Assembly: GCA_946482575.1 (NCBI GenBank) | Contig: CAMLRZ010000013.1 | Span: forward strand, 1-28,461 | DNA length: 28,461 nucleotides | Source of the DNA: an uncultured Candidatus Saccharibacteria bacterium | GTDB lineage: Bacteria; Patescibacteria; Saccharimonadia; Saccharimonadales; UBA4665 | Direction: 5' to 3' | In this document: positions 7,766 through 15,698 of the stretch, piece by piece | How positions within the stretch are numbered: position 1 is the stretch's first letter | Layout: every line of letters starts with the position of its first letter | Program-made: the position numbers and the translations under genes | The notes under the pieces: model-generated | What the model saw: the letters and a program-made list of their open reading frames with translations, nothing else | Told to the model about the DNA's origin: nothing | The model's database searches: none

Positions 7766-8158
7766 CTAGACGATGGGTGCCATGTAGACCAGGAAGCCAG
7801 CGCCAGAGCCGATGCACGCGCTGATGACGAGGCCATGCTTCTTGAAGAAGCGGGCAACATCGGCGCTCAGGAGCTTGCTGGATGCAGGTTTGATGGTCGT
7901 GTTCCGGTAGCGCAACAGTACAAAGACGGCACCGAAGGCGCACAGCTCAGTAATGGCGGATACGTAGCAGAACGTGCTGGGAAACACGACGATGAACGCT
8001 ACGCAGACCATCACTTGCAGCACGGCACCCACACATGTGGCGTAAACGAAGCTGCGGCGCACAGGAAAATAGGGCGACGACATCACGTACTTGCAGGCAA
8101 CCTGCAGCCACAGCAGAAAGGCCGCGAGGCCAATCAGACGTACCGTTTCGGGACTCAT
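7766..8158 (-). CDS. GC-rich island A: small polytopic membrane protein
   Basis: A 130-residue protein with about four membrane segments (residues 5-27, 37-60, 63-82 and 110-128) and basic loops. I do not recognise the family. The start is supported by a GGGGAG Shine-Dalgarno site six to eleven bases upstream. A TACTAT box at 8207-8202 gives a leader of about 37 bases, which begins near a 6-base hairpin TTGAGC-ATA-GCTCAA (8192-8178). Third codon positions are far richer in G and C than in the neighbouring tRNA-flanking and ATPase DNA. It is divergent from the lipoprotein gene at 8334, and both belong to one compositional island between housekeeping loci. An origin by transfer is plausible but not proven. 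Confidence 0.75.
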   Translation of the reverse strand: MSPETVRLIGLAAFLLWLQVACKYVMSSPYFPVRRSFVYATCVGAVLQVMVCVAFIVVFPSTFCYVSAITELCAFGAVFVLLRYRNTTIKPASSKLLSADVARFFKKHGLVISACIGSGAGFLVYMAPIV

Positions 8159-8177
8159 TGTTCTCCCCTCAGGTGCT

Positions 8178-8310
8178 TTGAGCTATGCTCAAGACCGGGT
8201 AATAGTACAACATTTGCATGGTAATTAAAAGTACTCAAAACATTGAATTTATGGTATAATTAGCGCGTTGCAACCGCAACACTCGTCTGACTCGATCATC
8301 CGGATCGAGT
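8178..8310. promoter_or_regulatory. Divergent promoters of island A with leader hairpins
   Basis: Rightward: TATAAT at 8255-8260 within TTTATGGTATAATT (8248-8261), an element repeated exactly at the island C promoter. The predicted +1 near 8267 falls at GTTGC-AACC-GCAAC (8267-8280), a 5'-terminal stem-loop. A second hairpin, ACTCGATC/GATCGAGT (8290-8297, 8303-8310), is followed by the T-rich stretch ATTTTGTTT and could act as an attenuator. Leftward: TACTAT at 8207-8202 with a weak TTTTAA at 8230-8225 (17-base spacing), then the TTGAGC/GCTCAA hairpin at 8192-8178. Confidence 0.65.
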
Positions 8311-8333
8311 ATTTTGTTTCTCTGGGAGACCAC

Positions 8334-8798
8334 GTGAACCATTGCATTGTCCGTGCGGCTAGCGCTGCGCTGGTTGTCTTACTGGCTGCTGGCGCCACTG
8401 GTTGCCGCATCGAGCAGGACAACGCCGGCTCGTCTGGGTCGCAGCAGGAGCAGCAGGGCGCGTCCGGTTCGCTGGACTCCAAGGCCAACAAGGCCAACGA
8501 GACCTGCGCCCAGTACCGTCTGATCTACGACGACATGCAGCCCACCGACGCCGAGCGCCAGCTGACCGGCCACGACCGTACTCTGTCCAGCTACAAGAGC
8601 ATGCAGAAGTTCTACGCCGCATTCGGTCAACTCTTCCCGGAGTCCGCCACGGCTGCCAACGCGCTCAGCGACATCTACCGTCAGGCGACCCGTGGCCCGC
8701 TGCCTCCGGCAACCGAAAACAAGATCGCCGGCTACGACGACAAGATCAATGTCGTGATCGACAAGTACTGCCCCAACAGCGGCTATCCGGCCAGCTAA
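8334..8798 (+). CDS. GC-rich island A: putative lipoprotein
   Basis: A 154-residue protein beginning at a GTG preceded by GGGAGA, the only start that leaves a proper signal peptide. Residues 1-23 form a type II signal: Arg7, a hydrophobic run ALVVLLAAG, then the lipobox ATGC with Cys24 as the acylated residue. A low-complexity Ser/Gln/Gly linker (about 25-50) leads to a helical domain with one Cys near its start (TCAQY) and one near its end (KYCPN), suggesting a disulfide. Function is unknown. The layout resembles the island B protein at 19610 and the two-cysteine helical lipoproteins common in Actinobacteria. Codon use is strongly GC-ending. Confidence 0.82.
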   Translation: MNHCIVRAASAALVVLLAAGATGCRIEQDNAGSSGSQQEQQGASGSLDSKANKANETCAQYRLIYDDMQPTDAERQLTGHDRTLSSYKSMQKFYAAFGQLFPESATAANALSDIYRQATRGPLPPATENKIAGYDDKINVVIDKYCPNSGYPAS

Positions 8799-8838
8799 GT
8801 AGCGGCCCGGTCCGCAACAGAAACAGCAAGACGAGGGC

Positions 8839-8923
8839 CGGGAGGGCATGCGCGGTTTTCCGCAAAAAAGCATGTCCTCCCGAAACTCCAGAATTGTAAC
8901 ACCTCAGCAGAAGGGGTGTTTTT
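8839..8923 (+). terminator. 3' hairpin plus intrinsic terminator of island A lipoprotein
   Basis: Arms at 8839-8851 and 8870-8882 pair over 13 bases (one G-T), enclosing an inner hairpin GCGG-TTTT-CCGC (8852-8863) and a six-A bulge. A second, classical terminator follows: AACACC ... GGTGTTTTTT, at about 8898-8923. Together they give a two-step 3' end. The terminator also overlaps the upstream part of the ATPase promoter region. Confidence 0.75.
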
Positions 8924-8954
8924 TATTGCCAAAACACTTATAATAAGCACAAGC

Positions 8955-11471
8955 GTGAATAGTCAGCAAAAACATATTTATAATCTTGAAATTGAGCCAG
9001 CGCTGACGGCGTTTGAGACGTCGCGGGCTGGTATAACGTCTGAAGAGGCCAAAATCCGCCAGCAGCAATTTGGCCGCAATGAGCTTCAGGCGCAAAAAAC
9101 ATCTCTGTTAAAGCGGATTATCGAACCATTTAGCAGTGCGTTCGTATTGGTGCTGCTGGTTGCCTTAGTACTCAGCATAATTGAGCGCAAAGTTCCTGAT
9201 GCCGTGGTGATCGGTGTTATCGTTATTGTGAATGCGCTCATATATTATGTGCAGCAATTCTCTGTGTCACGAGTGCTAAAAACGCTTAAAAACCAAGATG
9301 TGGTTATGGCCAGCGTGCTGCGCGATGGTAAAACAGTGAACATTGCCAGTGAAAACCTGGTGCCAGGCGATATTTTGCATGTCGCTGAAGGTGTCAAAAT
9401 TCCAGCCGATGGTCGTTTGATAGAGGCCAGCCAGCTGCATGTGGACGAAGCCGTGCTCACAGGCGAGTCCATGCCTGTGCATAAACATGCTTCGGCCCTA
9501 GAGGGCGAACCAGCCATTTACGACCAGCAAAACATGTTGTTCAAGGGTTGCTATGTGCGCTCAGGTACTGGCCTCATGATGGTGACCGGCATCGGTAACG
9601 ACACACAATTGGGTGACATTCACACCTTGGCAAGTAGTGTGGACGCCACGCGTTCGCCAATTGAGCGCAAAATTGACAAGCTAACGCAAAAGATTATGAT
9701 CGCCACTATTGTGAGCGCGTTGATAGCGATTGCATTGGCAGTATGGCGGGGCACGACTCCCGAGGAAGCTCTGCGATTTAGCCTGTCACTGGTGGTTTCT
9801 GCTATTCCTGAGGGCTTGCCGGTTGCATTGACCATTGTGCTCTTACTGAGTGCGCGTCGTATGGCCAAAGTGCATGCCCTGGTCAAAAAAATATCTAGTA
9901 TTGAGACTATGGGTGCCATAACGCTGATTGCGACCGATAAAACAGGCACTATCACGCAGAACAAACTGAGCATTGCCGAGCAGCAAACCACGCACGGCAG
10001 CCAAAAAACCTTTGACGAAGCAATTCGGGCAAGTCTGAACGGTAGCAACGATTACGCTGGTGACACGCTGGACCAATTGCTGCACACCGCAGTTGCTCAT
10101 GTAGAATTACCCGCAGGCTGGCACAAAGCCAAAGAGATTCCGTTTAACCAAGAGCTGCGGATTAGCGGCGTATTGTGGCAACACGCGCATGGCGTTACTT
10201 TGTTTGTAAAAGGTGCGCCCGAGCGCCTGCTAGCGCTTTGCCAGAAAACGCCCAAAACCGCAATCGTTGAACAAAAACTAACTGAGTTTGCAGGCAACGG
10301 CTATCGAACTATCGCCTTTGCGCACCGCGACTTTAAGACCATGCCCTCTAAAATCGAACATGCTATTTTTCAGGACATGCACCTTGACGGTTTAGTCGGT
10401 CTGGCTGACCAGTTGCGCAGTAAGATTCCAGAGGCAATCGCCGAGGCTCGCCAGGCGGGCATTAACGTCGTGATGCTTACCGGCGACCATGTGGCTACCG
10501 CTGCACACATTGCGCAATCGGTGGGTATTGCAGAGCGACCAGAGCAGGTGGCCTCCAGCGCCGTTCTGGAGGGTGGTGATCCAAATGAAATTCGTCGCGC
10601 GCTAAAGACAACGCGTGTGTTTGCTCGCGTGCTGCCACAGCATAAATACGCCTTGCTAAAGGCCGTGCATGGATCTGAAATTACTGCCATGACTGGCGAC
10701 GGTGTAAACGATATTCCCGCATTGGTGCAGGCCGACACCGGCCTGGCTATGGGTAGCGGTACCGACGCCGCCAAGGATGCCAGTGACATTGTGCTCATGG
10801 ACGATAACTTCCGCACCATCGTGTCGGCAATAAAAGTGGGCCGCACAGCTTTGGCTAATATTCTAAAAATGTTGGTCTACCTGTTGAGCACCAGTATTGG
10901 TGAAGTAACTACTATGCTCACGGCCTTGGTTTTGGGACTGCCGCTACCGGTCACGGCTATTCAAATTTTGTGGGTTAACTTGGTAACTGATAGTCTTGTG
11001 GTTATCCCGCTTGGCTTGAGTCCGGCCGAATCACACCACATGCACCAGCCGCCCAAAGACCCCAATGCGCCATTGCTCAGCAAACGTTTGGTATCCCGAG
11101 TGATCGTTATGGCGCTTGCGGTAGCGTTCTCGGTTCTCACCGTGTTCCACCTAAACCGAGGATTGGGCGAAGAAACTGCCCGCGCGCTGGCGTTCTTGAG
11201 CTTGATTGTTATCCAGTGGGCAAACGCATTATGTGCCAACTTTGACTACAAATCCTGGGTGTACAACTTCATTCACCCCAATAAAAAACTGCTGGTGGCC
11301 ATCGCCGGCTCCATTGTCTTGCAGGTAATCATGTTTACCACCTCATTACGCGACTTTATTAACGTTGTGCCGCTACATGCCGAAAACGTCATTATAGCGA
11401 TCTTACTGCCAATTGGAGCCGCATTTGTGGCCTCTGATATCCATAAATTTATCACTCGAAAATGGCAGTAA
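8955..11471 (+). CDS. P2-type cation-transporting ATPase (Ca2+-like)
   Basis: An 838-residue membrane pump that couples ATP hydrolysis to cation export. Motifs are all intact: TGES 169-172 (actuator domain), IPEGLP 284-289 (M4 ion site), DKTGT 328-332 with the phosphorylated Asp328, KGAPE 419-423 (nucleotide binding) and TGDGVND 580-586. In M5 and M6 the residues STSIGE and WVNLVTD match the Ca2+ ATPase pattern, except that the usual Asn of SSNVGE is Ser. Ca2+ is the best guess, but Mn2+ or monovalent cations remain possible. I choose the GTG at 8955 because a TATAAT box (8939-8944) lies ten bases upstream; an upstream in-frame start overlaps the preceding terminator. Confidence 0.93.
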   Translation: MNSQQKHIYNLEIEPALTAFETSRAGITSEEAKIRQQQFGRNELQAQKTSLLKRIIEPFSSAFVLVLLVALVLSIIERKVPDAVVIGVIVIVNALIYYVQQFSVSRVLKTLKNQDVVMASVLRDGKTVNIASENLVPGDILHVAEGVKIPADGRLIEASQLHVDEAVLTGESMPVHKHASALEGEPAIYDQQNMLFKGCYVRSGTGLMMVTGIGNDTQLGDIHTLASSVDATRSPIERKIDKLTQKIMIATIVSALIAIALAVWRGTTPEEALRFSLSLVVSAIPEGLPVALTIVLLLSARRMAKVHALVKKISSIETMGAITLIATDKTGTITQNKLSIAEQQTTHGSQKTFDEAIRASLNGSNDYAGDTLDQLLHTAVAHVELPAGWHKAKEIPFNQELRISGVLWQHAHGVTLFVKGAPERLLALCQKTPKTAIVEQKLTEFAGNGYRTIAFAHRDFKTMPSKIEHAIFQDMHLDGLVGLADQLRSKIPEAIAEARQAGINVVMLTGDHVATAAHIAQSVGIAERPEQVASSAVLEGGDPNEIRRALKTTRVFARVLPQHKYALLKAVHGSEITAMTGDGVNDIPALVQADTGLAMGSGTDAAKDASDIVLMDDNFRTIVSAIKVGRTALANILKMLVYLLSTSIGEVTTMLTALVLGLPLPVTAIQILWVNLVTDSLVVIPLGLSPAESHHMHQPPKDPNAPLLSKRLVSRVIVMALAVAFSVLTVFHLNRGLGEETARALAFLSLIVIQWANALCANFDYKSWVYNFIHPNKKLLVAIAGSIVLQVIMFTTSLRDFINVVPLHAENVIIAILLPIGAAFVASDIHKFITRKWQ

Positions 11472-11474
11472 CTA

Positions 11475-11503
11475 TTGCTTTGCTCGGTTGAGCGCGGTAT
11501 AGT
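11475..11503 (+). promoter_or_regulatory. Promoter of the SAM riboswitch-metK transcript
   Basis: TTGCTT (11475-11480), a 17-base spacer and TATAGT (11498-11503). The predicted start near 11510 lies about 14 bases before the riboswitch. Confidence 0.7.
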
Positions 11504-11523
11504 AAAGAAGCTTAACAACTTAT

Positions 11524-11676
11524 AAATATACAGAGTGCAGCGAGAGATCTAGCTCGTCGACCTGCCAGCAACCTACCTTACGGTGTGGTGCTCCATCTAG
11601 CCCGCGACTATCTGCGGGGAAGATATCAGCAAGTCTTGTATCCTTTCCTGCAGAAGATTGCAGAAAGGATATTTTT
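11524..11676 (+). ncRNA. SAM-clan (SAM-I/IV type) riboswitch with terminator
   Basis: A 5' leader with the core of the SAM-I/SAM-IV riboswitch clan. The conserved CAGCAACC (11566-11573) is followed by a hairpin and GGTGTGGTGCT (11582-11592), the pattern that builds the SAM pocket. A P2-like arm pairs GCAG 537-540 with CTGC 562-565 (add 11000), with inner CGAG/CTCG; an extra 3' hairpin pairs CCCGC 11601-11605 with GCGGG 11613-11617, as in SAM-IV-like members. The expression platform is TATCCTTT (11639-11646) pairing with AAAGGATA (11664-11671) followed by TTTTT, which both terminates transcription and hides the metK Shine-Dalgarno AAAGGA. Binding of S-adenosylmethionine should lower metK expression. 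The exact Rfam subclass is uncertain. Confidence 0.85.
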
Positions 11677-12786
11677 ATGTCAAAAATAACCCAATTCGCC
11701 AGTGAATCAGTGTGTGCCGGACATCCCGACAAAATTGCTGACGCTATAAGCGATGCCATAGTTGATGCCATTTTGGCTCAGGATCCCAACGGCCGCACTG
11801 GCGTGGAAGTGCTGGTGGCGGCAGATCGCGTAGTTTTGGCCGGCGAAGTAAATACCACAGCCAGCGTGGACTTTGCGGCGGTTGCCCGCGAGCAAATTCA
11901 GCGCTTGGGCTACACTAATCCGGACTGGGACTTTAGTGACCAGTCACAAATTGAAAACTACATTCATCAGCAGTCAAGCGAGATAGCAGTGGGCGTAGAC
12001 AACGATGGCGCCGGCGATCAGGGTATGATGTTTGGTTTCGCCACCAATGAAACGCCAGAGTATTTACCGACGCCAATTGCCTTGGCACATGCTCTAACGC
12101 GAGGTCTGGATACTGCTCGCGAGCAAAAAACGCTTCCGTATTTGCGGCCAGACGGTAAAGCCCAGGTTGTAGTGAACTACGAAGATGGTAAGCCAGTGGG
12201 TATCGACCATGTAACTATCGCTATTCCGCACAACGAAGATATCCAGCTGGAACAGGTCCAAAAAGACGTGTACGAACAGATTATTCTGCCCACGCTCAAA
12301 GAGTACGGCTACGAAGTCTCGCTGGATAAGGTGATCGTGAATGGCACGGGCGTGTGGTATACGCCGGGACCTACATCGGACGCAGGTCTTACCGGTCGCA
12401 AGATTGTGGTCGACGGTTATGGTGGCTTTGCTCGAGTAGGCGGTGGCGCCTTTAGTGGCAAAGACCCCAGCAAGGTTGACCGCTCGGGCGCATACGCTGC
12501 GCGCTACATTGCCAAAAACATTGTGGCAGCTGGCCTGGCCGATGAGTGCGAAGTAGCATTGGCTTACTATATTGGCGCCAAAGAACCCGTAATGCTCACC
12601 ATTAACAGCTTTGGTACCGCCAAACAGCCCGAGGAGGCTTTGTATGCATACGCCAAGAACCTGCTTGTGCCATCGGTGAAAAACATCGTAGAGCAACTGA
12701 ATTTGCGCCGCCCCATTTACTTGCAAACCACCGCCTACGGCCACTTCGGCAAAGACGGCTTGCCGTGGGAACAGATCGCTGCGTAG
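11677..12786 (+). CDS. metK: S-adenosylmethionine synthetase
   Basis: A 369-residue cytosolic enzyme that makes S-adenosylmethionine from methionine and ATP. It opens with FASESVCAGHPDKIADAISDA (His16 and Asp18 contact ATP and metal), has the signature GAGDQGMMFG (111-120) and the second signature GGGAFSGKDPSKVDRSGAY near residues 256-274. Length is slightly shorter than the roughly 385-residue E. coli enzyme but all core motifs are present. The ATG lies eight bases after an AGGA Shine-Dalgarno that forms part of the riboswitch terminator stem, so both transcription and translation are coupled to SAM level. Confidence 0.97.
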   Translation: MSKITQFASESVCAGHPDKIADAISDAIVDAILAQDPNGRTGVEVLVAADRVVLAGEVNTTASVDFAAVAREQIQRLGYTNPDWDFSDQSQIENYIHQQSSEIAVGVDNDGAGDQGMMFGFATNETPEYLPTPIALAHALTRGLDTAREQKTLPYLRPDGKAQVVVNYEDGKPVGIDHVTIAIPHNEDIQLEQVQKDVYEQIILPTLKEYGYEVSLDKVIVNGTGVWYTPGPTSDAGLTGRKIVVDGYGGFARVGGGAFSGKDPSKVDRSGAYAARYIAKNIVAAGLADECEVALAYYIGAKEPVMLTINSFGTAKQPEEALYAYAKNLLVPSVKNIVEQLNLRRPIYLQTTAYGHFGKDGLPWEQIAA

Positions 12787-12808
12787 GCTGTAGTATACTA
12801 ATTTATAT

Positions 12809-13252
12809 ATGAACGACGACCTAAGGCTTTCCGAAAAAGACCTGGAGCGCATTAAGTTAGGGGACATACTTGCCAGAGAGTTCTTTTATATTCCTATTGT
12901 GGAATGCGAAGACGAGGAATATTATGATCCAGTTCGACTTTTTTACACATTAAAAGACGGCACGCTGACCGATAAGGGCTACGCAAGTAAAGTAGCTGTG
13001 CGTGAAAGTCTGTGGCACGCGGTTCGTACGGACCTAGAAAAGGATCTTGGCTACCCGGCGGGCCAACGAATTATGATTGACTCGGTGCAGCTTCATGATC
13101 AGGCGTTGGACAAGTATGGCAACATGCTCAGCCGCCTTGTAGTACATATAGCAGTTGCCCGGTACGATGTCTCCAAAGTGCAACCGTTGGGCATGAAGCT
13201 CGTCTGGGAAGACGAATTGCCTGAGGATACTGATCTTTCATATACGCGTTAG
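12809..13252 (+). CDS. Conserved-looking hypothetical protein
   Basis: A 147-residue acidic soluble protein of unknown family. It shows strands followed by an amphipathic helix (VRESLWHAVRTDLEKDLGY, about 66-84) and more strands (MLSRLVVHIAVARYDV). The order recalls a Nudix fold with a ruined catalytic box, but this is only a weak resemblance. A TATACT box (12794-12799) nine bases before the ATG suggests a near-leaderless mRNA independent of metK, which ends 22 bases upstream. No membrane segment or signal peptide is visible. Confidence 0.75.
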   Translation: MNDDLRLSEKDLERIKLGDILAREFFYIPIVECEDEEYYDPVRLFYTLKDGTLTDKGYASKVAVRESLWHAVRTDLEKDLGYPAGQRIMIDSVQLHDQALDKYGNMLSRLVVHIAVARYDVSKVQPLGMKLVWEDELPEDTDLSYTR

Positions 13253-13257
13253 CTCTA

Positions 13258-13287
13258 AAATCAGCCCGGAATTGCCTGGGCTGATTT
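13258..13287. terminator. Bidirectional intrinsic terminator
   Basis: AAATCAGCCC (13258-13267) and GGGCTGATTT (13278-13287) pair perfectly over ten bases with a further inner GG/CC. On the minus strand it is followed by TTTT and would end the transcript running leftward from 13700; on the plus strand it ends the gene at 12809-13252. Confidence 0.8.
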
Positions 13288-13701
13288 AATATGTGTGCAA
13301 AAGGGGTTAGGGTGAGCAGGCAGGAGGCAGGACGATGGGCTTGGAGCGCGTGAAACGCGGGTCGCAAAAGCGCATCAAGTCGCCAGGCATCTGCCTGCTC
13401 GGGTTGAGGTTGAAGGGGTGGTAGCGGCGGGTTGGACCCGGTGCCAGAGATAGCGGGGGATGAAGTTCCCTGGCACCGGGCGTATTGCGGGTGGTGCGAT
13501 TGCGCTAATCACTCGTTATGGATGGGCTTGTTGGGGGCGCGAGGACATAGTCCCTGCGGCGGACCGCGTGCACCCTGTTGTATCGGCTGTGAGACTGATT
13601 CCTGCAAAGCAGGCTCCCGGCGCGCACCGCACGGGAGACAGTCCTGGACACGAAGCAACGGCAAGCCGCCCTTCATACTGACGAGCCAGGTGGCAAGTCA
13701 T
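13288..13701 (-). ncRNA. Candidate GC-rich structured RNA (or unrecognised short gene)
   Basis: A GC-rich stretch of more than 400 bases with no convincing coding frame. On the minus strand it is bounded by a promoter (see 13707-13735) and the terminator at 13258-13287. It holds several strong paired elements: CCCGGTGCCAG/CTGGCACCGGG (13437-13447, 13470-13480; 11 bases), a long-range GAGCAGGCAG/CTGCCTGCTC (13314-13323, 13391-13400), CGCGT-GAA-ACGCG near 13347-13359, and a three-way junction in which GACTG and CAGTC enclose the hairpins CTCCCG/CGGGAG and CCTGC/GCAGG (about 13592-13642). I tested RNase P RNA and tmRNA by eye and could not match their conserved cores. A 61-residue Cys-rich frame starting at 13701 is a less likely alternative. 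Confidence 0.5.
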
Positions 13702-13706
13702 TTACT

Positions 13707-13735
13707 ACTATAAGGAGTGGCGAACAAAACCACAA
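13707..13735 (-). promoter_or_regulatory. Minus-strand promoter for the 13.3-13.7 kb RNA
   Basis: On the minus strand, TTGTGG (13735-13730), a 17-base spacer and TATAGT (13712-13707). It sits directly after the terminator of the PKD-protein gene, so it serves a separate transcript beginning near 13700. Confidence 0.6.
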
Positions 13736-13742
13736 CTACAAA

Positions 13743-13772
13743 AATACCGCCCGGAAATATCCGAGCGGTATT
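13743..13772 (-). terminator. Terminator of the PKD surface-protein gene
   Basis: AATACCGCCCGG (13743-13754) pairs with CCGAGCGGTATT (13761-13772) with one C-A mismatch. On the minus strand the stem is followed by TTTTTGT, a classical intrinsic terminator 27 bases past the stop codon. Confidence 0.85.
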
Positions 13773-13798
13773 GTAGAGAGGGGATTAAACCGTATGGC

Positions 13799-15541
13799 TT
13801 ATTGGCCGAGGCCGAACATGCGGCGGTTGGCGAACAAGCGGTGGAAGGCTGCACCTGCAATGGTTACACCAAGGAACAGGCCGATTACCTCACCAGCACC
13901 AGTGTTTGGTAGCGTGGTAGGTGTTTCGGGAGTCTGGGGTGTAGTAGGAGTCTCAGGTGTCTGAGGGGTTTCCTTACATTCAGGTGAGTCTACTGGCAGG
14001 TTTTCCTTACCAGGAACAGTACACATTGGCTGTTCGATGGTTACGCTACCAGCACAAGCTTCAGAAGTCTTGGTGATAGTCTTGCCATTAGCGGTAGCAG
14101 TTACGCTTGCCTTAACAGTGTAGGTACCAGCCTTGGCGTAGGTGTGGTTTACAGCGCTGTCGGCGCCCGTGTAAGCAGCAGTTCCGTCACCAAAGTCTAC
14201 AGAGTAGCTGGTGATAGTTGCGTGCTGAGCAGTTGCCTTAACAACGAAGCTGTAAGCCAACTTGTTTTCGCCGTTCCGTGAGAAGATCAGTTGGTCACAA
14301 ACAACTACTGGTGTCTCAACACATTCAGGTGAGTCTACAGGTAGGTGCTCTTTACCAGGAACAGTACACATTGGCTGCTCGATAGTGATCTTAACTGCAC
14401 ATTTTGCAGAAGTTACATTCTTTTTGTCCTTGCTGCTAACAGTTACGAAAGCAGTGTAGGTACCTGGTTTTGAGTACGTGTGTGAAGCGGTTGCAGTCGT
14501 TGCGCTGGTTGGTACAGCTTTGGTGCCACCGTCGCCAAAGTCAAAGGCGTAGTCGGTGATCGTAGTGTTCTTGGCAGAAGCCTTACCAGTAAAGGTGTAG
14601 GTTTTGTCCTGCTTGGTGAACGTGAGGCTCTCACAGGTCAGAACAGCTTGAGGTGGAGCAATGGTCAGTTTAACGCTACAGTCAGGAGACGTTACGTTAG
14701 ATTTGTCCTTGCTACTAACCTTTACGGTTGCTGTGTACGTGCCAGGGGCGGCGTAGACGTGGTTAGCTTTAGCAGTTGAGCTGCTTGTAGTAACCGTTTG
14801 AGTCTTGCCATCACCAAATGCGAAGTCGTACTTAGTGATCGTAGTGTTCTTGGCAGTTGCTTTAGCGGTGAAAGCAAATGACTTGTTGTCGCTGCCGCTT
14901 GCACTGTTGAAGATCAACGAGTTACAAACCAAGCTTGCAACAGGTTTTACAGGTGGCTTTGGCGTTGCCTTAACAGCGTTACCACAGTCCACCATAATAG
15001 CGAACTTAAAGCTGCCGTCGGCGTTGAAGTATACAATTACCTTGGCTGAGCTGTGCTCAAATGAGGTAGTCGTCTTGCGAGCGTAGATGTTGCTTGTTAC
15101 ATGAGTAAAGCCTTTGCCGCCGTTAAAGCGAGCACTTACCGATGCGTCCGTTGCAACAGTTGCGCCGTCAACGCTAATGTGACCGTCCTTGTACAGCGTA
15201 CCGTACTTGGTGTTGCTGGTAGACATGCCACTTACAATAGACTTGCTGGCGCCTGCCCAGTTGTAAACAGCTTGCAGGTCAGTGTAGTCCTTTTTAACAG
15301 TCGGAGAGCTTTTGTGTCCCGACTTGTTGGTGTTGTAGTAGTCCTTGAACGAACTAATATATGCACTAGTAGAGCTACCGCTCAAACCACAGTACACGAT
15401 GTTTACTTTGTCACAGCTGGTAGCTGCGCTTACGGTGTTTGGCTGACCGATAAATTGGCTAGCCGCTGAGCCACTGACCGCGCAGAAGAAAACGACTGCA
15501 GCGAACAGAGCACCCACCTTTTTTAAAAGGTTTTTTACCAT
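13799..15541 (-). CDS. Sortase-anchored PKD-domain surface protein (LPNTG)
   Basis: A 580-residue exported protein. A signal peptide (residues 1-27, KK then a hydrophobic run, cleaved near GSAAS or at VSAAT) is followed by an N-terminal domain of unknown type (about 43-187, with four cysteines) and three PKD-like beta domains (about 203-294, 300-388 and 412-503), each with FGDG at its first loop (242, 335, 450). Two near-identical linkers CTVPGKE-LPVDSPEC (391-407 and 506-522) separate or follow them. A Pro/Thr-rich stalk leads to LPNTG (544-548), a hydrophobic span and a basic tail, a full cell-wall sorting signal. No sortase gene is in the window. The start has a strong GAGGAGGAG Shine-Dalgarno. 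A role in adhesion is inferred from the architecture. Confidence 0.93.
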   Translation of the reverse strand: MVKNLLKKVGALFAAVVFFCAVSGSAASQFIGQPNTVSAATSCDKVNIVYCGLSGSSTSAYISSFKDYYNTNKSGHKSSPTVKKDYTDLQAVYNWAGASKSIVSGMSTSNTKYGTLYKDGHISVDGATVATDASVSARFNGGKGFTHVTSNIYARKTTTSFEHSSAKVIVYFNADGSFKFAIMVDCGNAVKATPKPPVKPVASLVCNSLIFNSASGSDNKSFAFTAKATAKNTTITKYDFAFGDGKTQTVTTSSSTAKANHVYAAPGTYTATVKVSSKDKSNVTSPDCSVKLTIAPPQAVLTCESLTFTKQDKTYTFTGKASAKNTTITDYAFDFGDGGTKAVPTSATTATASHTYSKPGTYTAFVTVSSKDKKNVTSAKCAVKITIEQPMCTVPGKEHLPVDSPECVETPVVVCDQLIFSRNGENKLAYSFVVKATAQHATITSYSVDFGDGTAAYTGADSAVNHTYAKAGTYTVKASVTATANGKTITKTSEACAGSVTIEQPMCTVPGKENLPVDSPECKETPQTPETPTTPQTPETPTTLPNTGAGEVIGLFLGVTIAGAAFHRLFANRRMFGLGQ

Positions 15542-15577
15542 TGGGGTTTCTCCTCCTCACCATTGGATATGAAACTC

Positions 15578-15606
15578 ATTTTATACTAAAAGTGCCAAAA
15601 AGTCAA
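15578..15606 (-). promoter_or_regulatory. Promoter of the PKD surface-protein gene
   Basis: On the minus strand, TTGACT (15606-15601), 17 bases, then TAAAAT (15583-15578). The leader is about 30 bases and ends in the Shine-Dalgarno site before 15541. Confidence 0.65.
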
Positions 15607-15698
15607 CCTTCTTGCACATTACACACTATAGCCACCATATCATTAGATGGGGAAGAGTTTCAAGGTTTTGTTCGGATTTGGTCTACAAAAGCGCAGTT

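Noticed and set aside
7474..7860. Minus-strand frame across the tRNA with a GGSNPSSPA-like tail
   Set aside because: This is the familiar translation of a tRNA T arm and the following terminator, not a protein.
12094..12867. Long minus-strand frame opposite metK
   Set aside because: Antisense to a clear metK gene; no promoter or ribosome site and no recognisable domain.
13288..13701. RNase P RNA or tmRNA identity for the GC-rich stretch
   Set aside because: The universal P4 strands of RNase P RNA and the alanine-tRNA-like ends of tmRNA are not visible on either strand.
13432..13713. Short plus-strand frames within the GC-rich stretch
   Set aside because: No promoter on this strand, no clear ribosome site, no hydrophobic or domain pattern; they overlap strong RNA stems.
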